NCBI GenBank assembly: GCA_021234155.1
Contig: JAJEKV010000067.1
Location: forward strand, 2,710,091 to 2,774,090
Reading direction: 5' to 3'
Length of the DNA stretch: 64,000 nt
Source of the DNA: Isoetes taiwanensis
Taxonomy: Eukaryota; Streptophyta; Lycopodiopsida; Isoetales; Isoetaceae
In this document: one piece after another, positions 11,870-22,145 of the stretch
Numbering within the stretch: the stretch's first letter is position 1
Layout: each line of letters starts with the position of its first letter
Notes under the pieces: generated by a model
Databases searched by the model: none
What the model was told of the DNA's origin: nothing
The model's input: only the letters and a program-made list of their open reading frames with translations
Translations under genes and position numbers: made by a program

Positions 11870-13480
11870 GAGGCTGCCACAAATACTCCAAGTGTTGGTA
11901 ATACAGCAAGTAGCAGCTTAATGACCACTCAAGTTATATGGTGCAATGATTTAGTTACATATGGATATCAAGCAACAGGCAGATCAGCACCAAACTATGC
12001 AGTGCAAACGGTAATCGCATGTATTCTAAAAGAGGAATTACATGGTTACATTATTAATCTGGAAAGGGCAACAGCCAACAATGATCACTCAGCAATCAGC
12101 CATATGGGAATGAGCAGTTTTCTCTCACTAGTTGCTGGTTTTGGAAAGGCAGGCTATGATATCAGCATTTGCAAGGGCTTGATAGACCAAAAATATGCAA
12201 GACTGCCCTTGACATTGTTCAATGCGACAGCAAAGGAAACTGCTAATCTGAAAACCTTTGTTAAAGTGCTCACAGCATTGGAAAGGGCTAATGGAGTCAA
12301 ATTTACATTCCCTGCCAACAATAACAGAAGAGTGAGGACCCGTACCAACAACACTCAGGTGAAAATGGTCCCTAATACTTTGGCTAGCAACTGTTTATTT
12401 AGCATCGACATGCTGCCTGAGGAATACAAGACAGCATTTAATCCTAAAAGTGATAGTGAGAACAGTGACAGCCTTGAGAATCCTGAGGATGAGGAAGACA
12501 AAGTACCCATTGCTATGCTTAACTTCTTTAACTGTGGTAGGTTCCCCATCATGACGCAGAGGGAAGTTGAGTCACATGGGGCGCAGTTCAAACAAGCACT
12601 CTGGAAAAGCAAGAATTTAGGCATACTTGCACCTATCAATTTGGAAGCTTGGAAAATGCTGGCAAGTATCAACGAGGATGATCTAAGGAGGACTTGCAAT
12701 GAAGTGGACAACTGCATTAGAAGTGTTGAGAGAATTGAAGTAACACTACCATTTGCTGCCAAATGTTTTGGGCTAGAATGCAGCAACAGCAAGACCATCG
12801 TGATCGGGCAAAAAAGCCACCAGGCAAGAGTCGATGAAAGAAGGCACGATTTCTATATCAAGAAAATGTGGAGGACTTTCTGTCCCTTCATCAAGTGCAC
12901 TTGTGGAAAACTTGCTAAAGAGAATGGGGATTGCCCGGATACAATTATATGGCTGGATCATGCGATATGGTTCCTCATGAATAACCTGGAAATGGCATGG
13001 CCAATGCACCCAACTGTTGTAAGATTTGGTTTCTTCTGCTCAGTTTTATCTACCAAACCCCTACAGAATGCAATAATTGCTCTGATTGGGTATCTCAGGG
13101 TTAGAGATATTCTGATATATTCGGAGGATCCCAACTGTGATCTGAATAAGGAGTATGGTGATACAAAATTGACTGATATCCTGGAAAAAACTATCAAACC
13201 AATAAAGTTCTTGATAGGCAAGCAGCAGGATCTGACAGGAAACAGCCAAACTGTTAGCAACAGGAGGAGGAATAGTGAACCGGATAGTCCGGACTGTTCT
13301 ATAGTTATGCCACCTAGGCTGTATACACGGCCTGATTCGGTCAACTCAAGAGCGGGACACAACAATGACAATGACATTATTGATCTGGAGGATGCAAATA
13401 ACAATGACAACCCTGCAGCAAGAGGTAACGGCGCTCCGAGCAGGTCATACAATATACAACCTTGCAATTTGGACATATGA
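11870..13480 (+). CDS. Exon 2 of the retroelement protein, function unknown
   Basis: The frame is open from the acceptor at 11870 (E-A-A-T-N-T-P-S-V-G) through an internal ATG at 11921 to a stop at 13478-13480. From that ATG it is 519 aa. Visible features are an acidic, Ser-rich linker at residues 175-195, a Cys group at about 282-338 (C282, C287, C321, C326, C328, C338) that may bind metal, and a hydrophilic Asn/Asp-rich tail. No known domain is recognised. By position, upstream of the RT, it may be the nucleoprotein or ORF1-like partner. The last ~180 nt overlap the open RT frame in +1. Confidence 0.7.
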   Translation, partial: EAATNTPSVGNTASSSLMTTQVIWCNDLVTYGYQATGRSAPNYAVQTVIACILKEELHGYIINLERATANNDHSAISHMGMSSFLSLVAGFGKAGYDISICKGLIDQKYARLPLTLFNATAKETANLKTFVKVLTALERANGVKFTFPANNNRRVRTRTNNTQVKMVPNTLASNCLFSIDMLPEEYKTAFNPKSDSENSDSLENPEDEEDKVPIAMLNFFNCGRFPIMTQREVESHGAQFKQALWKSKNLGILAPINLEAWKMLASINEDDLRRTCNEVDNCIRSVERIEVTLPFAAKCFGLECSNSKTIVIGQKSHQARVDERRHDFYIKKMWRTFCPFIKCTCGKLAKENGDCPDTIIWLDHAIWFLMNNLEMAWPMHPTVVRFGFFCSVLSTKPLQNAIIALIGYLRVRDILIYSEDPNCDLNKEYGDTKLTDILEKTIKPIKFLIGKQQDLTGNSQTVSNRRRNSEPDSPDCSIVMPPRLYTRPDSVNSRAGHNNDNDIIDLEDANNNDNPAARGNGAPSRSYNIQPCNLDI

Positions 13481-13490
13481 AAGGAAACAG

Positions 13491-13704
13491 GTATGTTAAT
13501 TGACATTTACAGTTTAGCACGTTTTCTATGTATGAACAGTACTTAGTTTCTGTGGATATATTTATGGAAAGTTGCATAAATGGTATAGACATATAAGAGG
13601 GTTGCACGGGATAATTTATAAAAAATACATAACTGTTTCAATGCCTACAATGGCATTACATGGCTTATTGATTGGCTCTGATCAATCCTTACATAACATT
13701 ACAG
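13491..13704 (+). other. Predicted 214-nt intron between the ORF1-like stop and the RT
   Basis: The donor CAG|GTATGT (13491) is near-perfect, and the acceptor ATTACAG lies at 13704. The upstream stop codon is only 10 nt before the donor. After removal, the RT frame is continuous with the +1 frame of exon 2 back to about 13305. Confidence 0.55.
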
Positions 13705-13719
13705 ATCTGTACCAGAACC

Positions 13720-15831
13720 ATGGTGCTAAATGATGATGGGGATTGGGCTATTAAGCTAGTTAAGGATAAGCAAAAAAAGAAATTTATACATTTCAATTAC
13801 TTCTCTAAGCTAGTTAGCAAAGTCAAGTTTAACCACATTTTCAAGGAACAGTTGGTTAGGGCCTTTGGAAATAAGGGTATGGAGATTTATGAAAATTCTA
13901 TATTTGGCTGGAAATACGTCAGCAATCTCAAGGCTATGTTCTATAGGCCTAAAATTACTTTTGCACAGGATGGATGTAAGAAATGCCCTTGCAAAAATCC
14001 AACTTTACAACAATTTGTAGACCAAGATATTGGCCACATACGCACAACGGACATAGGTATTGTCCATCATGAAGCCCTTAGAAAATGGTTTAGCATGGGT
14101 CTAAACCACATTCCAGACCAACCGTTCACCTTACAGCAGTTCAAAAAGGAATTAAGCTTAACAATAGAGCAGTTCTTCAAAGTACATCACTTCTCATTTC
14201 ATGCGAATGAAACAGAAAAGTTGGAGAAATGCAAGCTTGATATTTTTAAAGTGGCTAAGCAGTTGGCCAAGGAAGTTATTAACAGTAGCAATATTAAGGA
14301 AAGCAAGTTCATGATTAAAGATCCTGAAGTGCAAAAGAATATGAAATGGCTGTTAGATAATTTCTACATGGCAGGAATCGACAAGGCAGCCAACAATGTA
14401 TCTTTCATCTGTCCACTACACATAAGTAATGAGGCCTATAACAGACTTAACAGTGCAGATTTTGCCAAAATTGACTTAAGTCTGGAGAAGGTGACTACAC
14501 AAATAGAGAATGATATCAGAAATCTACTGGATAATAGTAACTCTGAAAGCAGAGAATTGCCATACCTTTTGGGGATATATAAGGCACATAAGAGAGAATA
14601 TAGATGGATTACTAATGCACACAATTCCATATTTTCCAGCTTAGCATCCTTAACTGCCGTTGTCCTAAACTCTATTCTGGAAATTTGGCCTAGAATTTGC
14701 CACGAGAAATGTGCCAAATTCAATCTCTTTAGTAAACATAAAATTAAAGCTTCTTGGGTGATAAATTCAATCTATGACTTGATATGTAACCTGCCCGGCA
14801 AGATTGATGATTTGTTCGTTTGTGACATTACAAAGTGTTATGAAAATATTCCACTTGAGGGCAGTCAAGGGATTGTACAAATCATGAATGAGGTTTGTGA
14901 TCTGACATGGAGGAGTCAAAGACAACAAAACAGTAATCTTAAATTATGGTACCATTTCACAAGTAATGGTATAGCAGAGGCTAAATGGAAGAAGGTCACA
15001 CCTAAAGGTGAGAAATGGACACTATTGGATCAGGGTTTATTCTGCAATATTAATAAGTGGCTGATTAATAACTGTTACCTCAGCATGGGACTCGGTATTT
15101 GGAAACAAATTAAGGGCATACCCATGGGATTCCCGTGTAGTCCAGCATGGTGTAACCTGTATTTAGCCATGTTGGAACTCAAGTTTATCATTAATCTTGC
15201 CATTAACAATAAAATGATTGAAGCAGCAACTTTCAGAAATACACACAGATATATGGATGATCTGATTAGTATCAACTGCCCCATTATGAGAGAATACCTT
15301 GGCTTGGTCAATAATGGACTTACAAAGGAGAGCATTTATGATCTAGACATCCTCAAGATTAAAGACGAAACAGAATACTGGCCCTGCAATGAAGACTCAT
15401 CTTACTGTGGCAGGAAAGTAAATTTCTTAAACATGACGATTGAGGTTCTAAACAGAGACCAAGGTATCTATTGTACATATAGATTCGACAAAAGAGACAG
15501 GCTGCCTTTTCCAGCAACTAGATTCATACATTCTATTGGATGCAGACCGTACCTTCTAGCATGTAATGTGGTAATGTCGCAAGTAATGCCATATATTTAT
15601 GTGCATAGCAATCCACTCCTAGCAGCAGTAGATCTAAATTCACTGGTCCAGATTTTTATACAAAAGGGGTTTAAAAGAAAGGATGTTTGGAAATCTCTGT
15701 ACAAGGCGTTCAAAAAAACGGAATTCCCTGGTCTACAATACGACATTGGCGTGCTGCTGAATGAACTAAAAAAATACAGGTATTTTTCAGATTTCTATAT
15801 TAGGTTTAAGTACATCTGCTTGCTAAGGTGA
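13720..15831 (+). CDS. Penelope-like reverse transcriptase
   Basis: From the first ATG (13720) the protein is 703 aa. In order: a Cys cluster (CKKCPC, about 86-91); the D-K-A-A-N-N motif (221-226) typical of Penelope-type RT1; I-Y-K-A-H-K (286-291); motif A D-I-T-K-C-Y-E-N-I with catalytic Asp at about 369; motif B GIPMGFPCSPAWCN (about 466-479); motif C YMDD (511-514); and N-F-L-N-M-T-I-E as motif D. It should copy element RNA into DNA. No endonuclease domain is seen in the ~190 residues after motif C, so it is either of the endonuclease-lacking type or relies on another factor. The frame is intact. Translation could start here, start upstream within the exon-2 overlap after splicing, or use a +1 shift. 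Confidence 0.8.
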   Translation: MVLNDDGDWAIKLVKDKQKKKFIHFNYFSKLVSKVKFNHIFKEQLVRAFGNKGMEIYENSIFGWKYVSNLKAMFYRPKITFAQDGCKKCPCKNPTLQQFVDQDIGHIRTTDIGIVHHEALRKWFSMGLNHIPDQPFTLQQFKKELSLTIEQFFKVHHFSFHANETEKLEKCKLDIFKVAKQLAKEVINSSNIKESKFMIKDPEVQKNMKWLLDNFYMAGIDKAANNVSFICPLHISNEAYNRLNSADFAKIDLSLEKVTTQIENDIRNLLDNSNSESRELPYLLGIYKAHKREYRWITNAHNSIFSSLASLTAVVLNSILEIWPRICHEKCAKFNLFSKHKIKASWVINSIYDLICNLPGKIDDLFVCDITKCYENIPLEGSQGIVQIMNEVCDLTWRSQRQQNSNLKLWYHFTSNGIAEAKWKKVTPKGEKWTLLDQGLFCNINKWLINNCYLSMGLGIWKQIKGIPMGFPCSPAWCNLYLAMLELKFIINLAINNKMIEAATFRNTHRYMDDLISINCPIMREYLGLVNNGLTKESIYDLDILKIKDETEYWPCNEDSSYCGRKVNFLNMTIEVLNRDQGIYCTYRFDKRDRLPFPATRFIHSIGCRPYLLACNVVMSQVMPYIYVHSNPLLAAVDLNSLVQIFIQKGFKRKDVWKSLYKAFKKTEFPGLQYDIGVLLNELKKYRYFSDFYIRFKYICLLR

Positions 15832-15867
15832 ACAGAACTAGGTTTATCAAAACAGAGGGTGTGGGGT

Positions 15868-15891
15868 GGGTCCCTATGTATATAGGGACCC
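15868..15891 (+). terminator. Perfect hairpin after the RT stop
   Basis: GGGTCCCTAT, a 4-nt loop, and ATAGGGACCC lie 37 nt after the RT stop. A second GC-rich inverted repeat (CTCCCCGGGAGG) follows at about 15932-15943. They could act in 3'-end formation or as an RT recognition structure. Confidence 0.5.
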
Positions 15892-15985
15892 CTCCATTTC
15901 CCTATATACTAACTGGGACCTTGCCTTACTCCCCGGGAGGAGGTAGGCTAAAAAATTCATATATATATATACATATATAAATATA

Positions 15986-18900
15986 TATCCAATGGTTGAC
16001 TCGGTTCATGTAGAACTTGAAGGTTTAATCCAGACTGACACAGGCCCCAGGATACGGTTTAAAGAACTTTCACACCCACCCCCTTGGGGAATTATGACAT
16101 GCATCCCTAAATATCCCAAAAATACAAATTGACCTTTATTAACATATGGATTTAGCAGTACACTTGATACCCTGGTGTAACAGGCTCTATAAGGATTTGG
16201 TAAAAGTGTAGAGGCATATTTACTCGGCTTATTATTAGGAAAGGTCCAATTGACTGATAGACTAACTCATATCTTTTATTGGTAGATTGAACGCCATGAT
16301 TTGGCAAGAGATATAAGATATGGATGGAGCAAGAATTTGTTCCCCTTTCAGTTTTGTTTCTTAAAAAATATCCAGGTCATACATTAACATAGGCTATTAT
16401 GGCATGAATTCATAAAGATTCTAATGACACCAAGAGGCCCTTTTACATATTTGACATCTTGGTCATTAGGGTTTTAGAATACCATCCTATACACTAAATT
16501 GGTATATTTTTTTTAGAATATGTTTGACACTATTCATAACGTAGTTTTGCCACTTGGATCTTTAGGACTACTAAAGCCTAAACAGGGCTGGGATTATTAA
16601 AGATATCATAATTGTCTAAGGGTAAAAAGAAAATGGACATATGACATAAGTTTTGACTAAGTAAAGGCTGGAAAATAGGACGAAATGAGTGCTAACCCTT
16701 GGACGAATTTTTCCACCAAATACTTTCGGTGCATTAATTGGCTGTAACCCTAGTGACGGTTTTGCTACACGAGAGAACTGACTGAGGTACACCTAGTGAA
16801 CAAGATCGTCGTATAGCACAGACTTAGGGTTCATACTTGGGACCAGAAAAAACGGCGATGGGGACTACGGCCTACCGCAGCACAGCAGATTTAGCTTACA
16901 AAATCAAACGGACATATGCTTGGGCGGGATGCTGGCGTACAAAGGTGAGATCTCTGATATGCTAGCATAGTTTATTGACACTCTGCATGCCGTTGGAATT
17001 CTACCGCCCTTTTTCTTCCTTTAACTACTAGCCGCTCTCCCTATTGTTTAAATGATGGGAAAGGATAAATGGGAAGAGGATCTAGTCAAAACATTTCTGG
17101 AGGATTTAAACATAGCAGATGATAGTTCGTGGTGCATGATAAACAGTTTACAAGCGGCCATAGACAAAGGTGTCCGGCTTGAAAACAAGCCATTTGCTTC
17201 TTCCTCCAACTCTGTTACAATGACTAGAACTGAGGGTTGTCTCAATATCAAGCCAACTAAGGCTGATATTATACTGATGCTCAAAGAAAAAGGGATCGAC
17301 TGCAAAAATGATGGAGCTGCTATCAAAAAATCTACATTGGAAGGAATGGCCATGGAAGCAGGGATTGATATTTATGCAGCAAAGAAAACTCTACTGGGAA
17401 AGCGCCCAGCTTCAAGCATTGGGGCTTGTAGATTGGTTATTCAAGGAAAGACCAAAGTTGGAGCAAGTTCAGGAGCAGTGACCAGCCTTGGTGATACTAG
17501 CACGGATTTTACGGCCCTTGAGGAGGATGATACGCCTCTCAATCAGGTTTAGCTTCACGGATTTTAATTATTAACTGAAATATGGGAGGGTTAGAAATGG
17601 TTAAAGCATTTGTAACTGCATACATTAGCTGTCTGTCCATTTACTTTACAAATGCTCCTGATCCTTGTTCCTGTAATTTTAATAGTAGCTGTGGATTAAA
17701 TGTTTACTATAGTGCTGATTTATCTTAAACAAGGTCTTTAGTATCTGCTGAAACAATGTGAATATGCAAGGTAAGCTTGGATATTGCTACAGACCGATTG
17801 TGATAGTTTAATTTTTTAAGCAATAAGGTACTTGTGAACATAGGTTCAGGATCATTAGGCAGGAGACCTTTATGGTAATTCTCAAAGTAAACAGCTTCTT
17901 GCTGGACCAGCAAATGATGTGAGGATTATTAAACTCTATTCTGTACCATATGTTTTCTGGGCTGGTCACATGTCCCATACCATACAGGCTTTGGAGTTAT
18001 CCAAACGTAGGATACAGTTTTGTTACCTCTAAAATTAGATCTGGTATTTGACCAATCAATGGTAAGTTTGTGTAAAACTAGATAGGAAGCATCTACAGGG
18101 CGTTTTCGAGCAAGGTAAACTTAAAAAAGTTATGTGACATGGAGCTGATGGAGCTAATAAGGAAAAGGAAGCAAAAGGAAGTGGTTCTTAACACATCTCA
18201 TTTACTGTTTTAGCAATTTCTTCAGATTATTACTTGACATCTTCTGTGGTATATGGTTGAAGGGCGATTAGCCATGAGAATCCTTTGCTTACCTGCTAGT
18301 AGCTTAGCATTTTACCCTTCTAAGGCTAACTTGCTTTGGTTCTACTGCAGGTAACCGGATTTTCTCCTACCTCCTTTGTATTTTACAAAGCTTGTGGAAG
18401 AATACTTTTACTCGAAAAGCATTTGGATGATGCAAATGGAGAAAATGGGGAAATCTTAGGCTGAAACTCTGTTATCTTTCTTAAAAAATTCAGGTTATGT
18501 CTCTTACTTAGTTTAAAATAGTGGCAATGGGCTCATCCTTGCAAAACAGCATAATATTTTTGTCAAGAGGCTGCTGAAACATTTACAGCTATCCAAAAAA
18601 TATGCATAAGGTAATATTTTATGTTGCTTCCTGCACCATGTGACATCATGGGCAGCCATATCTAACAGTAAAGGCTGCCCTTTATCCTTTTTTAATATAT
18701 TGGAATTTCTTTGTTAGTTATAAACGGTCTATCATAATTAAAAATAACAGATCAGAGATTAAACAAGGCAACACTTGGTTATTAAATGCATGAGATGTAG
18801 AAAATAAATGAATTTAACTATGTCTGAAAAACAGTTGCATTAGTGAACAACTGAGTACATTTAAAATAACAGATATAGGGATACATGATATTAAATGGTC

Positions 18901-19272
18901 CTTAATGCTTGGTTATACACATTAAACACTAGGATGTTAAATATGAAAGAAAAGACGCTTAGGATATATTTACTGTAGGATGGTAATGCTGAAAAATGGT
19001 AGCATTAATGAACATTTGAGCGCATTTAAAATAACATATGGAGCGATACATAATATAAAATGGTCCTTAATGCTTAATCGTGCACATTAAACACTAGGAT
19101 GTTAAATCTGAGAGAAATACGCTTAGGATATAAGTACTATAAGTTAGTATTGCCTATAAGGTTCTCCTGAATTTATAAAGGGACCGATAAGTCTAAAACA
19201 GACCAGGGTTTTCCCTGGCTGGTTTAGATGTCTGGACTTGGTCTTTTGGTCAGGTCCAGGCTTTGTATATAT
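15986..19272 (+). repeat. Right direct repeat of the Penelope-like element
   Basis: It is a near-identical copy of 8371-11676, with scattered 1-9 base indels and a few substitutions, mostly outside the coding exon. It ends in (TA)n running into TATACAAG at about 19285. Confidence 0.85.
17052..17550 (+). CDS. Second copy of exon 1, without its downstream exon
   Basis: The predicted 166-aa product is identical to that of 9444-9942. Because the acceptor at 11869 lies in the unique core, this copy has no element-encoded partner exon to its right. A transcript starting in this repeat would read into flanking DNA and could splice to foreign acceptors. Confidence 0.6.
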
Positions 19273-19282
19273 ATATATATAT

Positions 19283-20848
19283 ATACAAGAAAATTAATGC
19301 GTCCTACGCGCATTGTTCCAGTTTTAGCATGTTCTTACGATGCAAGGCCCTGTCATGTTCTAGGTAACCAACGATTCTACTGAGATTCTCTTGTGATTCC
19401 TCTATATTCTTCAACATTCTATGTATTATATTTAGCATTCATGAAGATTCCCCTAGATTTGATTGAGGTGCTTACCCATGAGCATTTAGAACCTTCCAAA
19501 ATAATTTATTTTGGATCTGCACAACAATTCTAAAACACTTTCTATTTTCAGACTGAGGCGCTTCCCTGAGCATCTATGATTTTTTTTTTTCAAGATTTAT
19601 ATTGTACCCCTTTATTATGAAACATTTTAGAACATTCTATTGTGGCTCTTTGCAAAATCTTAAAAAAACTCTAAGATTACATCAAGATTTTCTTAGATTC
19701 CATTAGATATTATGAATATTCCCTTATATTCAACTAGATTTTAAGAGAATGCATTAGACTTGTAAATATTTTCCTAGATTCTCTTACAATTTATGAGATT
19801 TCCTTATATTCCCTTTAATTCTCCTAGATTCCCTTACATTCTAGAAATTTCTAGAACATTCTAGAACTTTCTGGAACATTCTGAAACTTTCAAAATATCC
19901 TAGAACTTTCTGGAAGTATTTCCCTAGATTTCCTTACATTCCCCTACATTCTAGAACATTCTAAATCTTATTAGAACAATTTGGAACTTTCTGGAAGAAT
20001 TTTCTTAGATCCCCCCTAGATTCTCTTATATTTTATAAGATTTTCTTACATTCTATTAAATTCTTCTGGATTCCTTTACATTTTAGAACGTTTTAGAACA
20101 TTCTAAGACTTTTTGAAACATACTAAGACTTTCAAAATATTCTAGAACTTTCTGGAAGTATTTCCCTAGATTTCCTTACATTCCCATAGATTCCCCTACA
20201 TTCTAGAACAATTTGGAACTTTCTGGAAGAGTTTTCTTAGATCCCCCCTAGATTCTCTTATGTTCTAGAACTTTCTAGAAGATTCTAGAACTTTCTAGAG
20301 CCTTCTAGAACATTCTAGAACTTTCTTGAACTAGCTAGAATGTTATAGTCTATTTTATCTTAATGGGAACATTACCCTTAAGTATATTTGAAACATAAAT
20401 TCTTTATGGAATTAATGCTTGGTCTAGTGGTTAGAGTGGGGGGGTTTGGGGGGTTGGGGACCAAGGTTCGAATCCGCCCAATAACATAAAAAATTTTAAA
20501 AGCCTTTCCTTAAGGGATGAGCATTCAACATGAGCCTTAGGATCTTAGACTCAATCAACGATCAAGATCTCATCATATAAAAGCAATATGAGCCGTAGGA
20601 TCTATTACATATAATTCCCAAAGCCATGTGGACCGTAAGATATGTGCCAAGCAACGTGAGCCGTAGGATCTCGGATCGACGGTCAAGATCAGATCAACCT
20701 GGACCGTAGGATCATGTCTATATGAGCTGTATGTAAACTCCCAAGCCATCTGGGCCGTAGGATACGTCCCAAAGCCACGTGAGCCGTCGGATCTCGGATC
20801 GACGGTCGGATTCAATGGGACAAACATAAGAACATATATATGTTAGAT
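19283..20848. repeat. SINE-like composite unit 1
   Basis: It starts TACAAGAAAATTAATGCGTCC. It contains an AGATTC/TTCTAGAAC-rich array, then a tRNA-like segment with A box TGGTCTAGTGGTTAGAGTGG (20420-20439) and B box GGTTCGAATCC (20465-20475), then a tail of repeated GAGCCGTAGGATCT / GATCGACGGTC words. The A/B spacing fits an internal RNA polymerase III promoter. The G-rich spacer and lack of a cloverleaf argue against a working tRNA gene. Confidence 0.6.
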
Positions 20849-22145
20849 ATACAAGAAATTTAATGCGTCCTACGGCAGCATGTTCTTACGGTGCAAGGCC
20901 CTATCGTGCTCTAGATAACCAACGATTCTACTGAGATTCTCTTGTGATTCCTCTATATTCTTCAACATTCTATGTACTATATTTAGCATTCATGAAGATT
21001 CCCCTAGATTCTCTTAGAATTTTCTATTTTGATTAAGGTGCTTACCCATGAGCATTTAGAACCTTCCAAAATAATCTATTTTAGATCTGTGCAACATTTC
21101 TAAAATACTGAGAAGCTTGCCCTGAGCATCTAGAACATTTTTTTTTCAACATTTATATTGTACACCTTTATCATGAAACATTTTAGAACATTCTATTGTG
21201 GCTCTTTGCAAAATCTTAAAAAAAACTCTAAGATTTCATCAAGATTTTCTTAGATTCTCTTAGATATTATGAAGATCCCCTTAGATTCAACTAGATTTTA
21301 AGCGATTCCGTCAGACTTGTAAATATTTTCCTACATTCTCTTACAATTTATGAGATTTCCTTATATTCCCTTTAATTCTCCTCGATTCCCTTACATTCTA
21401 GAAATTTCTAGAACTTTCTGGAACATTCTGAAACTTTCAAAACATCCTAGAACTTTCTGTAAGTATTTCCCTATTCCCTTACATTTCCAAAGATTCCCAT
21501 TCTTGAACAATCTAGAATGTTATATTCTATTTTATCTTAATTAGAATATTACCCTTAAGTATATTTGAAACATAAATTATTCATAGAACTAATGCTTGGT
21601 CTAGTGGTTAGAGTGGGGGGTTTGGGGGGTTGAGGGCCAGGGTTCGAATCCCTCCAATAACATAAAAAATTTTAAAAGCCTTTCCTTAAGATACGAGCAT
21701 TCAACATGAGCCTTACGATCTTAGACTCGATCAACGATCAAGATCTCACCATATAAAAGCAATATGAGCCGTAGGATCTATTACATATAATTCCCAAAGC
21801 CATCTGGACTGTAGGATATGTGCCAAGCCACCTGAGCCGTAGGATCTCGGATCGACGATCAGGATCAAGAGCAACCTGGGCCGCTAGATCGATTACATAT
21901 AATTCCCAAGCCACGTGCACCATAGGATGTGTCCCAAACCAACGTGAGCCGTAGGATCTCGGACCGACGATCAGGATCGAATCAACCTGGACCGTAGGAT
22001 CGCTTACATATAGTCTATACACAAACTCCCAAGCCATCTGGGCCGCACGATACGTCCCAAAGCCACGTGAGCCGTAGGATCTCGAATCAACGGCCAGATT
22101 CAAGAGGACAAACATAAGAACATATATATGTTAGATATATATATA
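20849..22145. repeat. SINE-like composite unit 2
   Basis: This is a direct copy of the preceding unit in the same orientation, starting TACAAGAAATTTAATGCGTCC, with A box at about 21596-21615 and B box GGTTCGAATCC at 21641-21651. It lacks part of the TTCTAGAAC-rich section. Its tail of GAGCCGTAGGATCT words has an additional repeat. The two units are adjacent, so they form a tandem pair. Confidence 0.6.

Larger units (their letters stand above)
8371..19272 (+). mobile_element. Penelope-like retroelement with 3.3-kb direct repeats
   Basis: Two nearly identical direct repeats (8371-11676 and 15986-19272) flank a unique core (11677-15985). The period is 7,615 bp, so this is either an element with long pseudo-LTRs or a head-to-tail tandem of 1.43 units; both arrangements are known for Penelope-like elements. 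The core encodes the second exon of a large protein and a reverse transcriptase with Penelope/telomerase-type motifs. I see no integrase, RNase H or GIY-YIG domain. Both outer ends and the internal core/repeat junction sit in TA-rich runs, suggesting TA-rich targets. The repeats differ by only a few small indels, so the insertion is young. Confidence 0.65.

Noticed and set aside
12154-13506. Minus-strand frames opposite the ORF1-like exon 2
   Set aside because: Shadows of a long plus-strand frame with consistent composition and splice context.
13720-15831. GIY-YIG or other endonuclease in the RT protein
   Set aside because: No GIY..YIG pair or catalytic-motif pattern was seen before or after the RT core.
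20420-20475. Functional tRNA gene
   Set aside because: A and B boxes are good, but the G-run spacer cannot form an anticodon arm and no acceptor stem is visible. SINE-like promoter preferred.
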